From: Euptelea pleiosperma
Lineage: Eukaryota; Streptophyta; Magnoliopsida; Ranunculales; Eupteleaceae
DNA length: 64,000 nt
Assembly: GCA_035048495.1 (NCBI GenBank)
Contig: CM068552.1
Span: forward strand, 26,848,154-26,912,153
Reading direction: 5' to 3'
This document shows positions 58,901 to 63,289 of the stretch, in pieces. The notes beneath the pieces were generated by a model, which worked only from the letters and a program-made list of their open reading frames with translations, was not told the DNA's origin and did no database searches. The position numbers were made by a program, and so were the translations under genes. The first letter of the stretch is position 1, and every line of letters begins with the position of its first letter.

Positions 58901-60238
58901 GACTTTTATTCTGTACACAAATCTTATATGGTGCTGTGGAACTACTGCACCACATCATTAACCTGTTTGATGCGGTCTTGCTGGGCTTTACTTCTGTAGA
59001 AGGCTTTGGTATGCTTGTAGATTGACATTCTCTTTGTTGCGGTTCTGTATTCTACTTGCTACACTATTAGCTTATTCAAAATTGTCCTCTTAGGTGGGAG
59101 GCTTGGTGAATGGCATTTGTGGAGAAGAAAAACAGGAGGTAAATAATGTTCAATTGTTGAGTAGAATTCATTGGTTAGGTCATGTACAACATCAGCACGA
59201 GTATAACTGCTAGTTCCAGAACCAGATAGATGTGCGTCTATAATTTCATGCTTCTAGGAGCCTTTTACTTCCTATTATGTTAATAGTTTAGAACTTTGCT
59301 TGCAGGAGATTAATCAAGTTAGTCCGGAAAAGGATTATTTGGGTTTGGTCACCACAGAACGGTTTCTTTCCCAGGAATCTGACCAGTACCCCAAGCCTGA
59401 GCAAGCAGAGACTTGTGGCTTGGTCAAAGTTGGTACTTGCATGCACTGTGGAGCCAAAGCAGATGGCAAGGACTGCCTCATCTGTGATTCGTGTGAGGAA
59501 ATGTACCATGTCTCTTGCATTGAGCCCACTGTTGAAGAGATTCCCCCAAGAAGCTGGTATTGTGCAAACTGCACCGCAAGTGGGATTGAGTCGCCACATG
59601 AGAATTGTGCGGTGTGCGAGAGGCTCAATGATCCTAGGACCCAAACTCATGAAAATGGAGATGAAACAGAGGCAATGGCCGAGGAGATGGTTAGCAATTT
59701 GGAAGAGAATTCAGATAGTATGGAAGCTGAAGCTGAGCTTCAGCTGCCCAGCGGAAGCAGAACATTGTACTCATGCAAGCTGTGTGGAAGTGGGGAAGTG
59801 GATGGCCAAAAGTTCCGTATATGTGGGCATCTCCTTTGCCCTAACAAGTACTACCATGTGAGGTGCCTGACAAGTCAGCAATTAAAATCCTATGGTCCTT
59901 GTTGGTACTGCCCTTCTTGCCTCTGTAGAGCTTGCCTCAATGATCAAGATGACGACAAGATTGTCCTCTGCGATAGTTGTGATCATGCATACCATATTTA
60001 TTGCATGAAACCACCTCGTACTTCCATTCCGAGAGGGAAATGGTTCTGTAGCCAGTGCGATGTAAGGATCCAGGCAATACACAAGGCAAAGAGGGAGTAT
60101 GAGATTAATGAAAAACAGAAGAGGAAGAACAGCTCAGGAGGAGCAAATGCAGGTGTAGGATCAGTGGATATGCTCTTAAGTGCAGCCGAGAAGCTGAAAT
60201 ATGAAGAGAAATTGGCTGCCACAGAGAGCAAGAGATAA
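28649..60238 (+). CDS. EHD3: PHD-finger protein, EHD3 / At1g77250 type (six exons, 639 aa)
   Basis: Exons are 28649-28903, 54793-55065, 55184-55507, 58791-58880, 59094-59138 and 59306-60238. All borders are AG/GT and phase 0, giving 639 residues without a stop. Residues 1-85 hold the basic FRTYKRRKHSG motif. Residues 86-329 form a helical region around FHNVIASEKFTLLCKLLCEN and VWRKFQKIGTELVALAKSL. A first PHD finger is at about 374-418 (CMHC...CDSC...YHVSC...WYCANC). Then come an acidic linker, a second zinc region at about 486-534 (CKLCG...CPNKYYHVRC...WYCPSC) and a C-terminal PHD finger at about 536-580 (CRAC...CDSCDHAYHIYC...WFCSQC). The tail is basic. PHD fingers read histone H3 tails; rice EHD3 promotes flowering. 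The family match is from memory. Joining exon 1 to exon 2 over a 25.9-kb intron is inferred from phase and content. Confidence 0.8.
29511..29815 (-). mobile_element. MITE-B, copy 4
   Basis: It starts CAAGGTTTAGAGGCCG and ends TTTTAAACCAT. Flanks TGTATGGGC (29502-29510) and GGTGTGGGC (29816-29824) share seven of nine bases. Confidence 0.65.
29840..30500. repeat. MITE-A copies, partial
   Basis: A half copy at 29840-30110 and a nearly full one at about 30170-30495, with GGATGTTTGGCCCATCCC, GCTGATTTTTTATCTGTAGG, CAAAATTCAGCCCGATTAG and GTGCCACGTGG in both orientations. The right tip reads AAGTTTTACTC, as in other copies. Confidence 0.6.
30606..31125 (+). pseudogene. Calcium-binding TPR protein, N-terminal pseudogene fragment
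   Basis: From ATG 30606 the frame gives MATRRDKDKVCSIFERFN, then NHDEMGALVAAVNPTVKFS. A TAA stop at 30743 replaces a coding position, and the frame goes on with AILDVVFCTYTDF, GLTFLSLFRTY and EDGAGDVDHA. After frameshifts, about 30995-31100, WARIPNYGIDYGDTW and LVEDSELVIRR follow. This matches the EF-hand start and linker of the plant calcium-binding tetratricopeptide proteins (At1g05150/At2g32450 type). The TPR array is absent. It lies inside the Harbinger-like element and was probably captured by it. Family call from memory, fairly secure. Confidence 0.72.
31322..32600. other. Intron sequence without recognised gene
   Basis: AT-rich. A small open piece at 31350-31412 with AG/GT borders is 59 bp long and would break the reading phase. 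Nothing else is seen. Confidence 0.3.
32605..34345 (-). pseudogene. hAT transposase (BED finger, DUF659 type), degenerate
   Basis: On the minus strand, in order: a BED-like start near 34320-34150 with lost cysteines, then a gly/arg-rich linker (34103-33950). A DUF659-like block follows at about 33800-33480 (FVCNC-type start, ANMIRLIGAYG, HVTDNSL). The hAT core reads NARKVNNFIHDHAWVLAL near 33270 and MEPAMGFIYGTMD near 32980. It ends with WKIIDDKWDFQIHR and AEYFLNPQYYY at about 32900-32780. Each stretch is in a different frame with many stops. The order and motifs match plant hAT transposases of the dimerisation-domain class. Its element ends were not found. Confidence 0.7.
34660..34870. repeat. 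Repeat family F (GCCTCGAGGC type), copy
   Basis: Palindromic GCCTCGAGGC and GAGGCATACACCTC motifs with AAGCCTCAACGC. Related stretches are at 40098-41040 and 45530-45680. Confidence 0.5.
34871..35349. other. Intron spacer, low complexity
   Basis: T-rich and A-rich runs. The frame at 35113-35295 is compositional. Confidence 0.3.
35350..35486 (+). repeat. Left part of tandem repeat unit 1, split by the copia element
   Basis: TTTTTAGTA...GTAATGATACTT...GAATAAAG continues after the copia insertion at 39460 and is repeated uninterrupted at 39778-40097. Confidence 0.65.
35487..35645 (+). repeat. Copia 1, 5' LTR
   Basis: It starts TGTTGTCAGTATAAG and ends AAATTCTACT, ending CT rather than CA. It shares ATGAAAGTGGGTGTAATTGG and the TATA-like GATATAAATAATA with the 3' LTR. 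Confidence 0.85.
35723..36165 (+). pseudogene. Copia 1 GAG-pre-integrase remnant
   Basis: The frame gives MNCCVTFFPSHCVFQDL, TRRTIGTIREVNGLYLL, then LCWYVRLSHVYFPYL and an end at IHSDVWG, the start of the integrase core. This parallels the copia element at 47476, where the same block reads SVTFFPSYCVFQDL. The aspartate of SDVW is the first catalytic residue. The rest of the integrase is missing because repeat sequence follows directly. Gag and the DSG protease upstream are absent. Confidence 0.75.
36170..36600 (+). repeat. Repeat family E copy
   Basis: CAAGGTTTTAAACTTCG, AAATTCGCCAACTTAG and GGATATGATAAAACAAGCATG match, inverted, 53780-53990 and in part 46360-46470. It replaces integrase sequence inside copia 1. 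Confidence 0.55.
36600..36960 (+). repeat. MITE-A copy with a 97-bp tandem duplication
   Basis: The segment from CAGTCCTTTAAAAG to TTTGGGCCCACT occurs at 36727-36823 and again at 36824-36920 with very few differences. The rest is the MITE-A right arm. Confidence 0.65.
37190..37520 (+). mobile_element. MITE-A with a different pair of tips
   Basis: The left tip GTGAGAAAGCACCATTTTTG and the right tip, inverted with a few mismatches, enclose the usual core (GACCGTATGGATG, CAAAAATCAGCTTG). No target duplication was identified. Confidence 0.55.
37685..39100 (+). pseudogene. Copia 1 reverse transcriptase and RNase H, degenerate
   Basis: It begins with frameshifted pieces (DGSVDRYNARLVTKGYS, a TAG, TYGIDYKETFAPVAK), then QLDVKNAFLHGDLKEEVYM and TLYGLK with a TAG in place of glutamine. 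From 38142 one long frame runs 276 residues: YVDDIIVTGN with the catalytic DD, then FLGIEVARS. RNase H follows (DADRVGAQDDRRSTLGYC, YCDNKAAISIEHNPVQHDR, HIEVDRHF). A TGA interrupts at 38970 and the end TPFVPTSEQVVDVFTKG reaches 39100. DADW has become DADR. Non-functional. Confidence 0.85.
39109..39459 (+). repeat. Copia 1, 3' LTR with an internal insertion
   Basis: It starts TATTGTCAGTATGAG (G to A at the second base) and ends AAATTCTACT. It is interrupted at 39273-39407. Confidence 0.8.
39273..39407 (-). mobile_element. SINE-like retroposon insertion in the 3' LTR
   Basis: About 135 bp starting with CCGCCC and a T-run on the plus strand, that is a poly(A) tail on the minus strand. It is flanked on both sides by CTTTTCTCTTCTTCTC, a likely 16-bp target duplication. 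The surrounding LTR is itself CT-rich, so the exact borders are soft. Confidence 0.5.
39460..40097 (+). repeat. Tandem repeat units flanking copia 1
   Basis: 39465-39777 completes unit 1 begun at 35350, and 39778-40097 is unit 2. Unit 2 reads GAATAAAGTTGTTAGGAGG uninterrupted where unit 1 carries copia. GTGCAGGCCAATATAT and CAGTCCATA motifs recur within. Confidence 0.65.
40098..41040. repeat. Repeat family F, longest copy
   Basis: It begins GTGAGGCGAGGCGCTTCAC and ends near CACACCTTTAAAAACACTGG, with inverted AGGCGTACGCCTC motifs around 40870-40940. TGCAGGCCA stands on both sides, but that motif also recurs in the surrounding tandem repeat and is weak evidence of a target duplication. No coding sequence. 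Confidence 0.5.
40713..40755. repeat. (CCGTAT)n microsatellite
   Basis: About six GTATCC units inside repeat F. Its translation into a YPYPYP run is an artefact. Confidence 0.8.
41041..41770. other. Intron spacer without gene
   Basis: AT-rich. The small open frames on both strands at 41482-41731 have no recognisable similarity. Confidence 0.3.
41771..44877 (-). mobile_element. Long solo-LTR-like element, copy 3 (3.1 kb, inverted)
   Basis: On the minus strand it starts TGATATTCGCTCAAAAG (at 44877) and ends CCTTAATTTCA (at 41771). Flanks GATAG (41766-41770) and GATAA (44878-44882) form a 5-bp duplication with one mismatch. It shares CTCCTACGTAAAA, the CT-rich zone and the CGGATCGACATCC-like 3' block with copies 1 and 2. 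GTTGCAGGTTGCAACTC motifs abound at 43200-43700. The long minus-strand frames (42584-43237, 43455-43919) are Ser/Pro/Leu-rich readings of this zone and are not called genes. Confidence 0.72.
44229..44294. repeat. (GGGTCATG)n / (GGGCATG)n microsatellite
   Basis: Alternating GGGCATG and GGGTCATG units within solo-LTR copy 3. Confidence 0.8.
44990..45516 (-). pseudogene. Ty3/gypsy integrase fragment
   Basis: The minus strand from 45516 reads MVEVIGFEVLKDINPN, then PDFVIHNGYLFKK, and after stops and a frameshift GQKQQTGLHTSLLVPCVPW and DINIDFIFGSAQDS. This is the end of RNase H, the integrase zinc-finger region (its Cys/His residues mostly lost) and the start of the core, as in plant gypsy elements. 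No LTR or other domain is adjacent, so it is an isolated scrap. Family recognised by motif order only. Confidence 0.65.
45530..45685. repeat. Repeat family F, partial copy
   Basis: GAGGC/GCCTC motifs (CTCGAGGTGAGG, AGGCTTGAGGTGC) as at 34660 and 40098. Confidence 0.5.
45910..46306 (+). mobile_element. MITE-A with a perfect 9-bp duplication (Mutator type)
   Basis: TTTACTAAG flanks both sides (45901-45909 and 46307-46315). The tips GGGTCGGGCACCGTTGACAG and, inverted, GGGTCGGGCTCCGTTGACAG differ at one base. The inverted repeat goes on through CCTAAAAATGACAGGATTCTG into the MITE-A core, so nearly all of its 397 bp folds on itself. This copy fixes the MITE-A class as Mutator-type. Confidence 0.85.
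46320..47475. repeat. Repeat family E pieces and AT-rich intron sequence
   Basis: 46360-46470 resembles 36190-36310 (TCAGTTAAAAT, AAAATTCGCCAAC), and 46990-47050 carries related TTAAAAATCGAAATAATTTGATG. No gene. Confidence 0.4.
47476..47716 (+). repeat. Copia 2, 5' LTR
   Basis: It starts TGTTATCATATACG and ends TTCATTTCAACT, with TATA-like GATATAAATAAG in the middle. The end is CT, not CA, and the primer site abuts it. Confidence 0.9.
48034..48055 (+). repeat. Poly(C) tract of 22 bases
   Basis: It lies in the untranslated leader of copia 2. Its length may be a sequencing or assembly approximation. Confidence 0.8.
48403..49450 (+). pseudogene. Copia 2 gag
   Basis: An ATG at 48403 opens MSNLPIIPDPTPLVI and meets TGA after 23 codons. 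The frame at 48471 then carries the UBN2-type gag: ITTVKLNGKNYLEWSQAAKM, GRGKMSYLIG, MSWFCSSMQPHI, FHTVHEIWESARKIY and MSLSDYFATLRSMWEELD. It ends at 49070. The nucleocapsid knuckle CDHCGKMGHVRDKC is at about 49310-49350 in another frame. So at least two frameshifts break it. In intact relatives gag forms the virus-like particle and packages the RNA. Confidence 0.85.
49600..50660 (+). pseudogene. Copia 2 protease and integrase
   Basis: The aspartic protease reads WIIDSGASEHMTG near 49650. A GAG-pre-integrase block follows (CSVTFFPSYCVFQDL, RRTIGTGHEAEGLYLLD). The integrase zinc finger is altered (CWHTCRRAC), with C-E-T-C later. The core has VHSDVW, FVDDYTCCTWVYPMK, then RSN with a TAA where the second aspartate region should continue (about 50425), and NGVAERKMRHLTE with the glutamate. 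Losing the second aspartate and the stop make it inactive. Confidence 0.85.
50660..51552 (+). pseudogene. Copia 2 integrase C-terminal part and linker to RT
   Basis: PHCTKLDPKALKCVFLGYS and KGYTCFHPS (50760-50870) are the usual post-core integrase motifs. A serine/proline-rich linker runs to about 51330. Then SFVTSLSTIPIPFSVVEELAQ and WKAAMLEEM introduce the RT. TAG stops fall at about 51406, 51498 and 51533 in otherwise conserved RT N-terminal sequence (GCRWVFTVKYQADGSIE, YKARLVAKGYT). Confidence 0.75.
51553..52850 (+). pseudogene. Copia 2 reverse transcriptase and RNase H
   Basis: A 380-residue frame: ETFAPVAKMNSIKVLLSLAA, QLDVKNAFLHDNLHEEVYM, ALYGLKQSLRAWFERF, VYVDDIILTGND (catalytic YVDD), DLGPLKYFLGIKVARS, then RNase H with YTDADWAGAKDDRRSTSGYC, AEAEFRAMTHGLCE and YCDNKAAISIAHNPVQHDR. 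A TGA at about 52693 cuts it before HFIREKI; the tail VKTDEQVADVFTKG and LGMRDIYAPT reaches 52850. This part is nearly intact. Confidence 0.9.
52862..53103 (+). repeat. Copia 2, 3' LTR
   Basis: TGTTATCATATACG to TTCATTTCAACT, followed by the ATAAC duplication. It contains CCCTAAACCTAACCCTAA near its end. Confidence 0.9.
53109..54046. repeat. AT-rich intron sequence with an inverted repeat family E copy
   Basis: 53780-53990 matches the reverse complement of 36170-36370 (GGCAAAATTTCTGCC, TTAGGGCAATATCGG, GTTTGAAACCTTAATTTGG). The rest is AT-rich with no gene. Confidence 0.5.
54047..54190 (+). repeat. 72-bp tandem duplication in intron 1
   Basis: GGCTTTTAAGTTTGCTGCTC...GGGAGCATC.GTATCACC begins at 54047 and again at 54119 with only a few differences. 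Confidence 0.8.
54793..55065 (+). CDS. EHD3: PHD gene exon 2
   Basis: The acceptor is TTGTTGCAG and the exon begins TIKEPLDKV. It encodes 91 residues ending IAQAQ before GTAATA. Confidence 0.8.
55184..55507 (+). CDS. EHD3: PHD gene exon 3
   Basis: The acceptor AGGCAG is the one that keeps phase 0; the nearby acceptor at GACAG gives an early stop. It encodes 108 residues (KCHLQVEREPEI to STDIQQ) before GTAATT. The exact 5' border is the least certain in the gene. Confidence 0.7.
56560..56870 (+). pseudogene. LINE reverse-transcriptase C-terminal fragment A
   Basis: AIVLAILYGAKCWAIIKQHNHKM, then SIAEMGMFGK and DKIELIKMVHS, with later stops. It matches the conserved block after the RT domain in plant LINE-type retrotransposons (LYGSECWAVKKQ type). 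No tail or target duplication was identified. Confidence 0.6.
57640..58325 (+). pseudogene. LINE (L1-type) 3' fragment B with zinc-binding RT tail
   Basis: Frameshifted pieces read as the zf-RVT region: a VSF/LTVDNLL-like stretch near 57700-57770, then GNHLFIHCRVARDMWVQFF (57830-57890). The frame 57938-58207 gives LALYWELWNERNMCIFKN-type C-terminal sequence. It ends in TTCAATACATACTTTTACTTATAAAAAATT, typical of L1 3' ends in plants. Truncated at the 5' side, as LINE copies usually are. Confidence 0.6.
58791..58880 (+). CDS. EHD3: PHD gene exon 4
   Basis: It follows TATTTCACAG and encodes 30 residues (VWRKFQKIGTELVALAKSL to YLEQ) before GTAAGA. It completes the helical domain begun in exon 3. 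Confidence 0.8.
59094..59138 (+). CDS. EHD3: PHD gene exon 5 (15 codons)
   Basis: A 45-bp micro-exon between TCCTCTTAG and GTAAAT, encoding VGGLVNGICGEEKQE. Phase 0 on both sides. Confidence 0.7.
59306..60238 (+). CDS. EHD3: PHD gene exon 6, with the PHD fingers
   Basis: After TTGCTTGCAG it encodes 310 residues and a TAA stop. All the zinc-binding Cys/His residues are in place: CMHC..CDSC..YHVSC..CANC, CKLC..CPNKYYHVRC..CPSC, and CRAC..CDSC..YHIYC..CSQC. Confidence 0.9.
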   Translation, partial: EINQVSPEKDYLGLVTTERFLSQESDQYPKPEQAETCGLVKVGTCMHCGAKADGKDCLICDSCEEMYHVSCIEPTVEEIPPRSWYCANCTASGIESPHENCAVCERLNDPRTQTHENGDETEAMAEEMVSNLEENSDSMEAEAELQLPSGSRTLYSCKLCGSGEVDGQKFRICGHLLCPNKYYHVRCLTSQQLKSYGPCWYCPSCLCRACLNDQDDDKIVLCDSCDHAYHIYCMKPPRTSIPRGKWFCSQCDVRIQAIHKAKREYEINEKQKRKNSSGGANAGVGSVDMLLSAAEKLKYEEKLAATESKR

Positions 60239-61010
60239 AAAGAAATCTCTCATAAGAAAAAGCCCAAGGTCTGCGTTTTTTATTCATTTATCTCAGCTCC
60301 CTCGGTAAGAAGGATTTTGTTTGTACATTGTATTTGTGCCCCCAGTGTGAAGAAAGCTGTCTTCACCATATATACTTGTTTGAAGGACCAACATGTCCTT
60401 GAGTTGTGAACTACTGACTTTTGGATCTTAAAAACATTTGTTAGGGACAATACATGATGCCCCAGCAACTCTGTAAACTATGGTGTGTTGCTCACCATAT
60501 GATGGGACGGGCTGCTGTTTAGTCTCTAATAAAGAGAAGCGATTAGAGACCCGTGTTACCTTGTGCTTGAACTTAGTGATCCTCCAAAGGGCAGATGCTG
60601 AAAATGTTCAATGGTTAAGAGTTATATGTTCTGTAATGGATATCAAAGTGATGTTGCAGTGTTGTAAAATTAAGAAATTAGTTTTCTCAGTTTCTTGATA
60701 ATGAAATTCAAGGATGTGGTTTTTCCATCAGACATAATCTTGGTTAAACTGTTTATGAGTTCTGTTTTTGATTTTTTGTTGCAAAAGCGTGGGGTTAGCT
60801 GGGGACCCTACCAGAATTATATTAAGAGCTTTTCTTCGGTGTGCGCAAAAAGTTACTATCTAAATTGACTTTTCTGTCGACATGTCGATCAACTATAAAG
60901 AGTCGATTAACTGGCGTTACAGTTCTTGTGGATAATTTTTTATGACGGAGAAGAGCCGTAGTAACTTTTATGTTTTGAATCTTGCATGAATTTTCTTAGG
61001 TGGTAATTCT
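60239..61010 (+). other. 3' flank of the PHD gene
   Basis: Probable 3' UTR to about 60700 and then intergenic sequence. No further gene is seen. Confidence 0.4.
60528..60533 (+). promoter_or_regulatory. Polyadenylation signal candidate AATAAA
   Basis: A canonical AATAAA lies about 290 bp after the PHD stop codon. T-rich sequence follows from about 60660. Confidence 0.5.
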
Positions 61011-61014
61011 GTTA

Positions 61015-61106
61015 AATTCCGTTTTTTTCATTTTTGCCCCTGGCCGTTTTAACGGTAACACCTCCAGTCCGTTAAACCGTTACAATGGCCACCTTTAAAC
61101 CTTGGT
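61015..61106 (+). mobile_element. MITE-B right-end fragment
   Basis: TTTGCCCCTGGCCGTTTTAACGG and GTCCGTTAAACCGTTAC then CCTTTAAACCTTG, the right end of MITE-B. The left end is missing. Confidence 0.6.
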
Positions 61107-61115
61107 ATGTACAAC

Positions 61116-61146
61116 CATTAGCATTAGCATTAGCATTAGCATTAGC
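61116..61146 (+). repeat. (CATTAG)n microsatellite
   Basis: Five GCATTA units. Confidence 0.85.
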
Positions 61147-61149
61147 TTC

Positions 61150-61376
61150 AATCCTCACCTTCTGTTATTGTTTGCTTGATTTAACGTGACATTGAAGAGA
61201 GGACAGGGATTACTGAACATATTAGAAAGGACTGGGTCAGACATTTGGGATGGGTAAGAGAGGTGGATGGGGTGAAGATGTGATTTTCGAGAGGGGAGGG
61301 ATGAGCTGGAAGGGGTTGGAGTTGGAGAATTCTTGGGGTGGCGGTGCTTGTTGATTTGAGGAAGACGAAAGGGTGG
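61150..61376. other. Spacer without gene
   Basis: G/A-rich plus strand. The minus-strand frame at 61155-61421 shows no family pattern. Confidence 0.3.
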
Positions 61377-61590
61377 GGACAAATCTAGTCTGCAACCATT
61401 TGCAGACTTAAAAGTATGCAAACAATGTCAGTACTGTTGCCTGTCACTTGACAAATGTGTTATTTCAATGTTTTCAAAAAAAAAAAAACATTTTATAAAT
61501 TAAAACACACGTTTTTCAATGAGTATTCAACAATGGATACACTGTTTGCAGACTTCTAAGTCTGTAAATGGTTGCAGAGTAGATTTGTCC
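61377..61590 (+). mobile_element. Foldback MITE-C with a perfect 9-bp duplication (Mutator type)
   Basis: The left arm GGACAAATCTAGTCTGCAAC is the inverse of the right arm over about 50 bp with few mismatches. AAAGGGTGG flanks it at 61368-61376 and 61591-61599. Nothing codes inside. Confidence 0.85.
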
Positions 61591-61599
61591 AAAGGGTGG

Positions 61600-61960
61600 A
61601 GGGAAATATATTTGTTCACGCATGGTTGGGGTGCAATCGGGTGTTGACCCTTCGTTATTTGGTTAAGGGTGGTTAACTAAGGGTACTTGTCAGGTTTTGT
61701 GGTCCTTCAAAGACCCCGGGACCAGCGAATTTTTCTCCGGATGGAGGCGTACGGGGAGGGCCCGAGACTATTTTTTACTCGCATTTAAGGAAAGTAGGTG
61801 ATGTGATACCACTAGGGCTACAAGGCTTGGATAGGCCGCCAGGTGGCAAGGGTGAGTACAGAGACAAAAAAAGATGAAAGAGATTACGGTGACGTGTGAG
61901 GGGAAAACTTCGAGGGGTGTATGTGGAAGGATACGAAGGGCTCGACAAAGAGGCAAAGGG
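61600..61960. other. Spacer without gene
   Basis: No recognisable coding or repeat structure. Confidence 0.3.
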
Positions 61961-61962
61961 AG

Positions 61963-62290
61963 TAGGGTTGCAACTCGAGCAGGTTGGGTCGAGTATAACT
62001 TCTATCACAATCGGATTGCAAATCACACAATCACCGTCAATGAGTTCTCGGCATCGTACACCTAAAAGCAAAGGCACATGGGTACGTTGCAAAGAGCACT
62101 TGTGTACGTGCCGAGAACTCATTGGCTTGTGATTGTGTGATTTACAATTTCGTGTGATAGAAGTTTTACTCGGTTGGGTCAGGTTGGGGGGTCAACCTTA
62201 GCCCAACCCGAGGTTGGGCTTCGATTTCCCAGCCCGAGCCTAATCCAATCCTAATCCAATCGGGTTGGTCAATTTCTTAAATTTTTTTAT
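61963..62290. mobile_element. hAT-like fragment (GGTTGGG-rich) hosting MITE-D
   Basis: It starts TAGGGTTGCAACTCGAGCAGG and continues after MITE-D with GGTTGGGTCAGGTTGG and CAACCCGAGGTTGGG motifs. This resembles a hAT terminus and subterminal region. The opposite end is not found; the 952-bp Mutator-type element follows directly. Confidence 0.4.
61991..62171 (+). mobile_element. Foldback MITE-D with a perfect 9-bp duplication (Mutator type)
   Basis: GGTTGGGTC stands at 61982-61990 and 62172-62180. The arms start GAGTATAACTTCTATCAC and GAGTAAAACTTCTATCAC (the latter inverted at the right) and pair over about 65 bp. The GAGTAAAACTT tip also occurs at the right ends of several MITE-A copies. Confidence 0.85.
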
Positions 62291-62305
62291 TGGTTAAAAA
62301 TGTTA

Positions 62306-63257
62306 CGGAAATTTTCTAAAATGAAAACTAAATTTAATGTATTTACAAAAATAAAAATAACTTTTGAAAATTCTCAAAAAAGTAACTAAACGCTCTTTAA
62401 AAAAACGTCTGTCAGTCGTGACAGATAGTCTGACAGACGCTCTTTTAAAGGTGTGTTACGAACGCTTTTTCAAAAAGTGTTAAATGTGGTTTTCAAGTTG
62501 CATGGTAAAAATCGACGATACATAATTTTTCAACTTCTAAACCAGTCTATGAATATCAGAATGATTTGATTTTTGGTGATGATGATCTCCTCACCATAGA
62601 GATCATCCTCACCAAAAATCAGCCATTGATTCATCTATGTGGGTATGCCAAAATGGGTGTACCACGTGGATGCAATAAGAGCCACGTGTGCCCTCTTAGA
62701 ATACTCTGACCGTATGGATGTTTTTTCAATCCCTATATGGACCCACAAACAAAAAATCAGCTTGATTTGTGATTTCAAACCTTTGGATCTTTGGTCAATA
62801 TTGCTCAAATTTCGCACGGTTAAAATCAACCCATGAAGACAATTCCAATCTAACGCCTAGAAATCACTAATCAGACTGATTTTTGGTTTGTAGGTCCACC
62901 TAATGATTGGTCAAACATCCATGCGGTCAGAGTTCTCTAAGAGTGTTCCATGTGGCTCTTATTGTGCCCTGTCATCAAAGTTTTATTCGGTGCTGACGGT
63001 ATGGATGTTTTACTATCTGTCAGGGAGAAACGCTCTTTAAAAGAACGTTTAAAAGAGCATTTGTCAGGAATAAACGTTCTTTTAAAGAGCGTTTATTCCT
63101 GTCAGATGCTCTTTTAAAGAGCATCTGTCAGAGAAAGATTTAACTTTTAGGAAATGCACATTTAAAGTGCGTTAGTTACTTTTTTTGGGAATTTACAAAA
63201 GATATTTTTGCTTTTGTAATTACATTAAATTTTTTTTTTCTTTTTAGAAAATTTCCG
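62306..63257 (+). mobile_element. Non-autonomous Mutator-like element (952 bp), relative of 16430-27108
   Basis: The ends are inverted: CGGAAATTTTCTAAAATG at the left and the reverse complement at the right. AAAATGTTA flanks it at 62297-62305 and 63258-63266, a perfect 9-bp duplication. The terminal region (AATTTAATGTATTTACAAAAATAAAA, AGTAACTAAACGC) is clearly related to the termini of the 10.7-kb element, and the left inner part (TTAAATGTGGTTTTCAAG, AACTTCTAAAC.AGTCTATGAA) matches 16990-17080. It holds a MITE-A module (62640-62995) and the CTCTTTTAAAGAGC subterminal palindromes, but no gene. Confidence 0.85.
63020..63175. repeat. Dense CTCTTTAAAAGAACG palindromes
   Basis: Six or more variants of AACGCTCTTTAAAAG / AGAGCGTTT with GTCAG spacers, able to fold into hairpins. 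They lie just inside the right end of the 952-bp element. Confidence 0.7.
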
Positions 63258-63289
63258 AAAATGTTACTAATTTTTTTTTCATATTAAAA

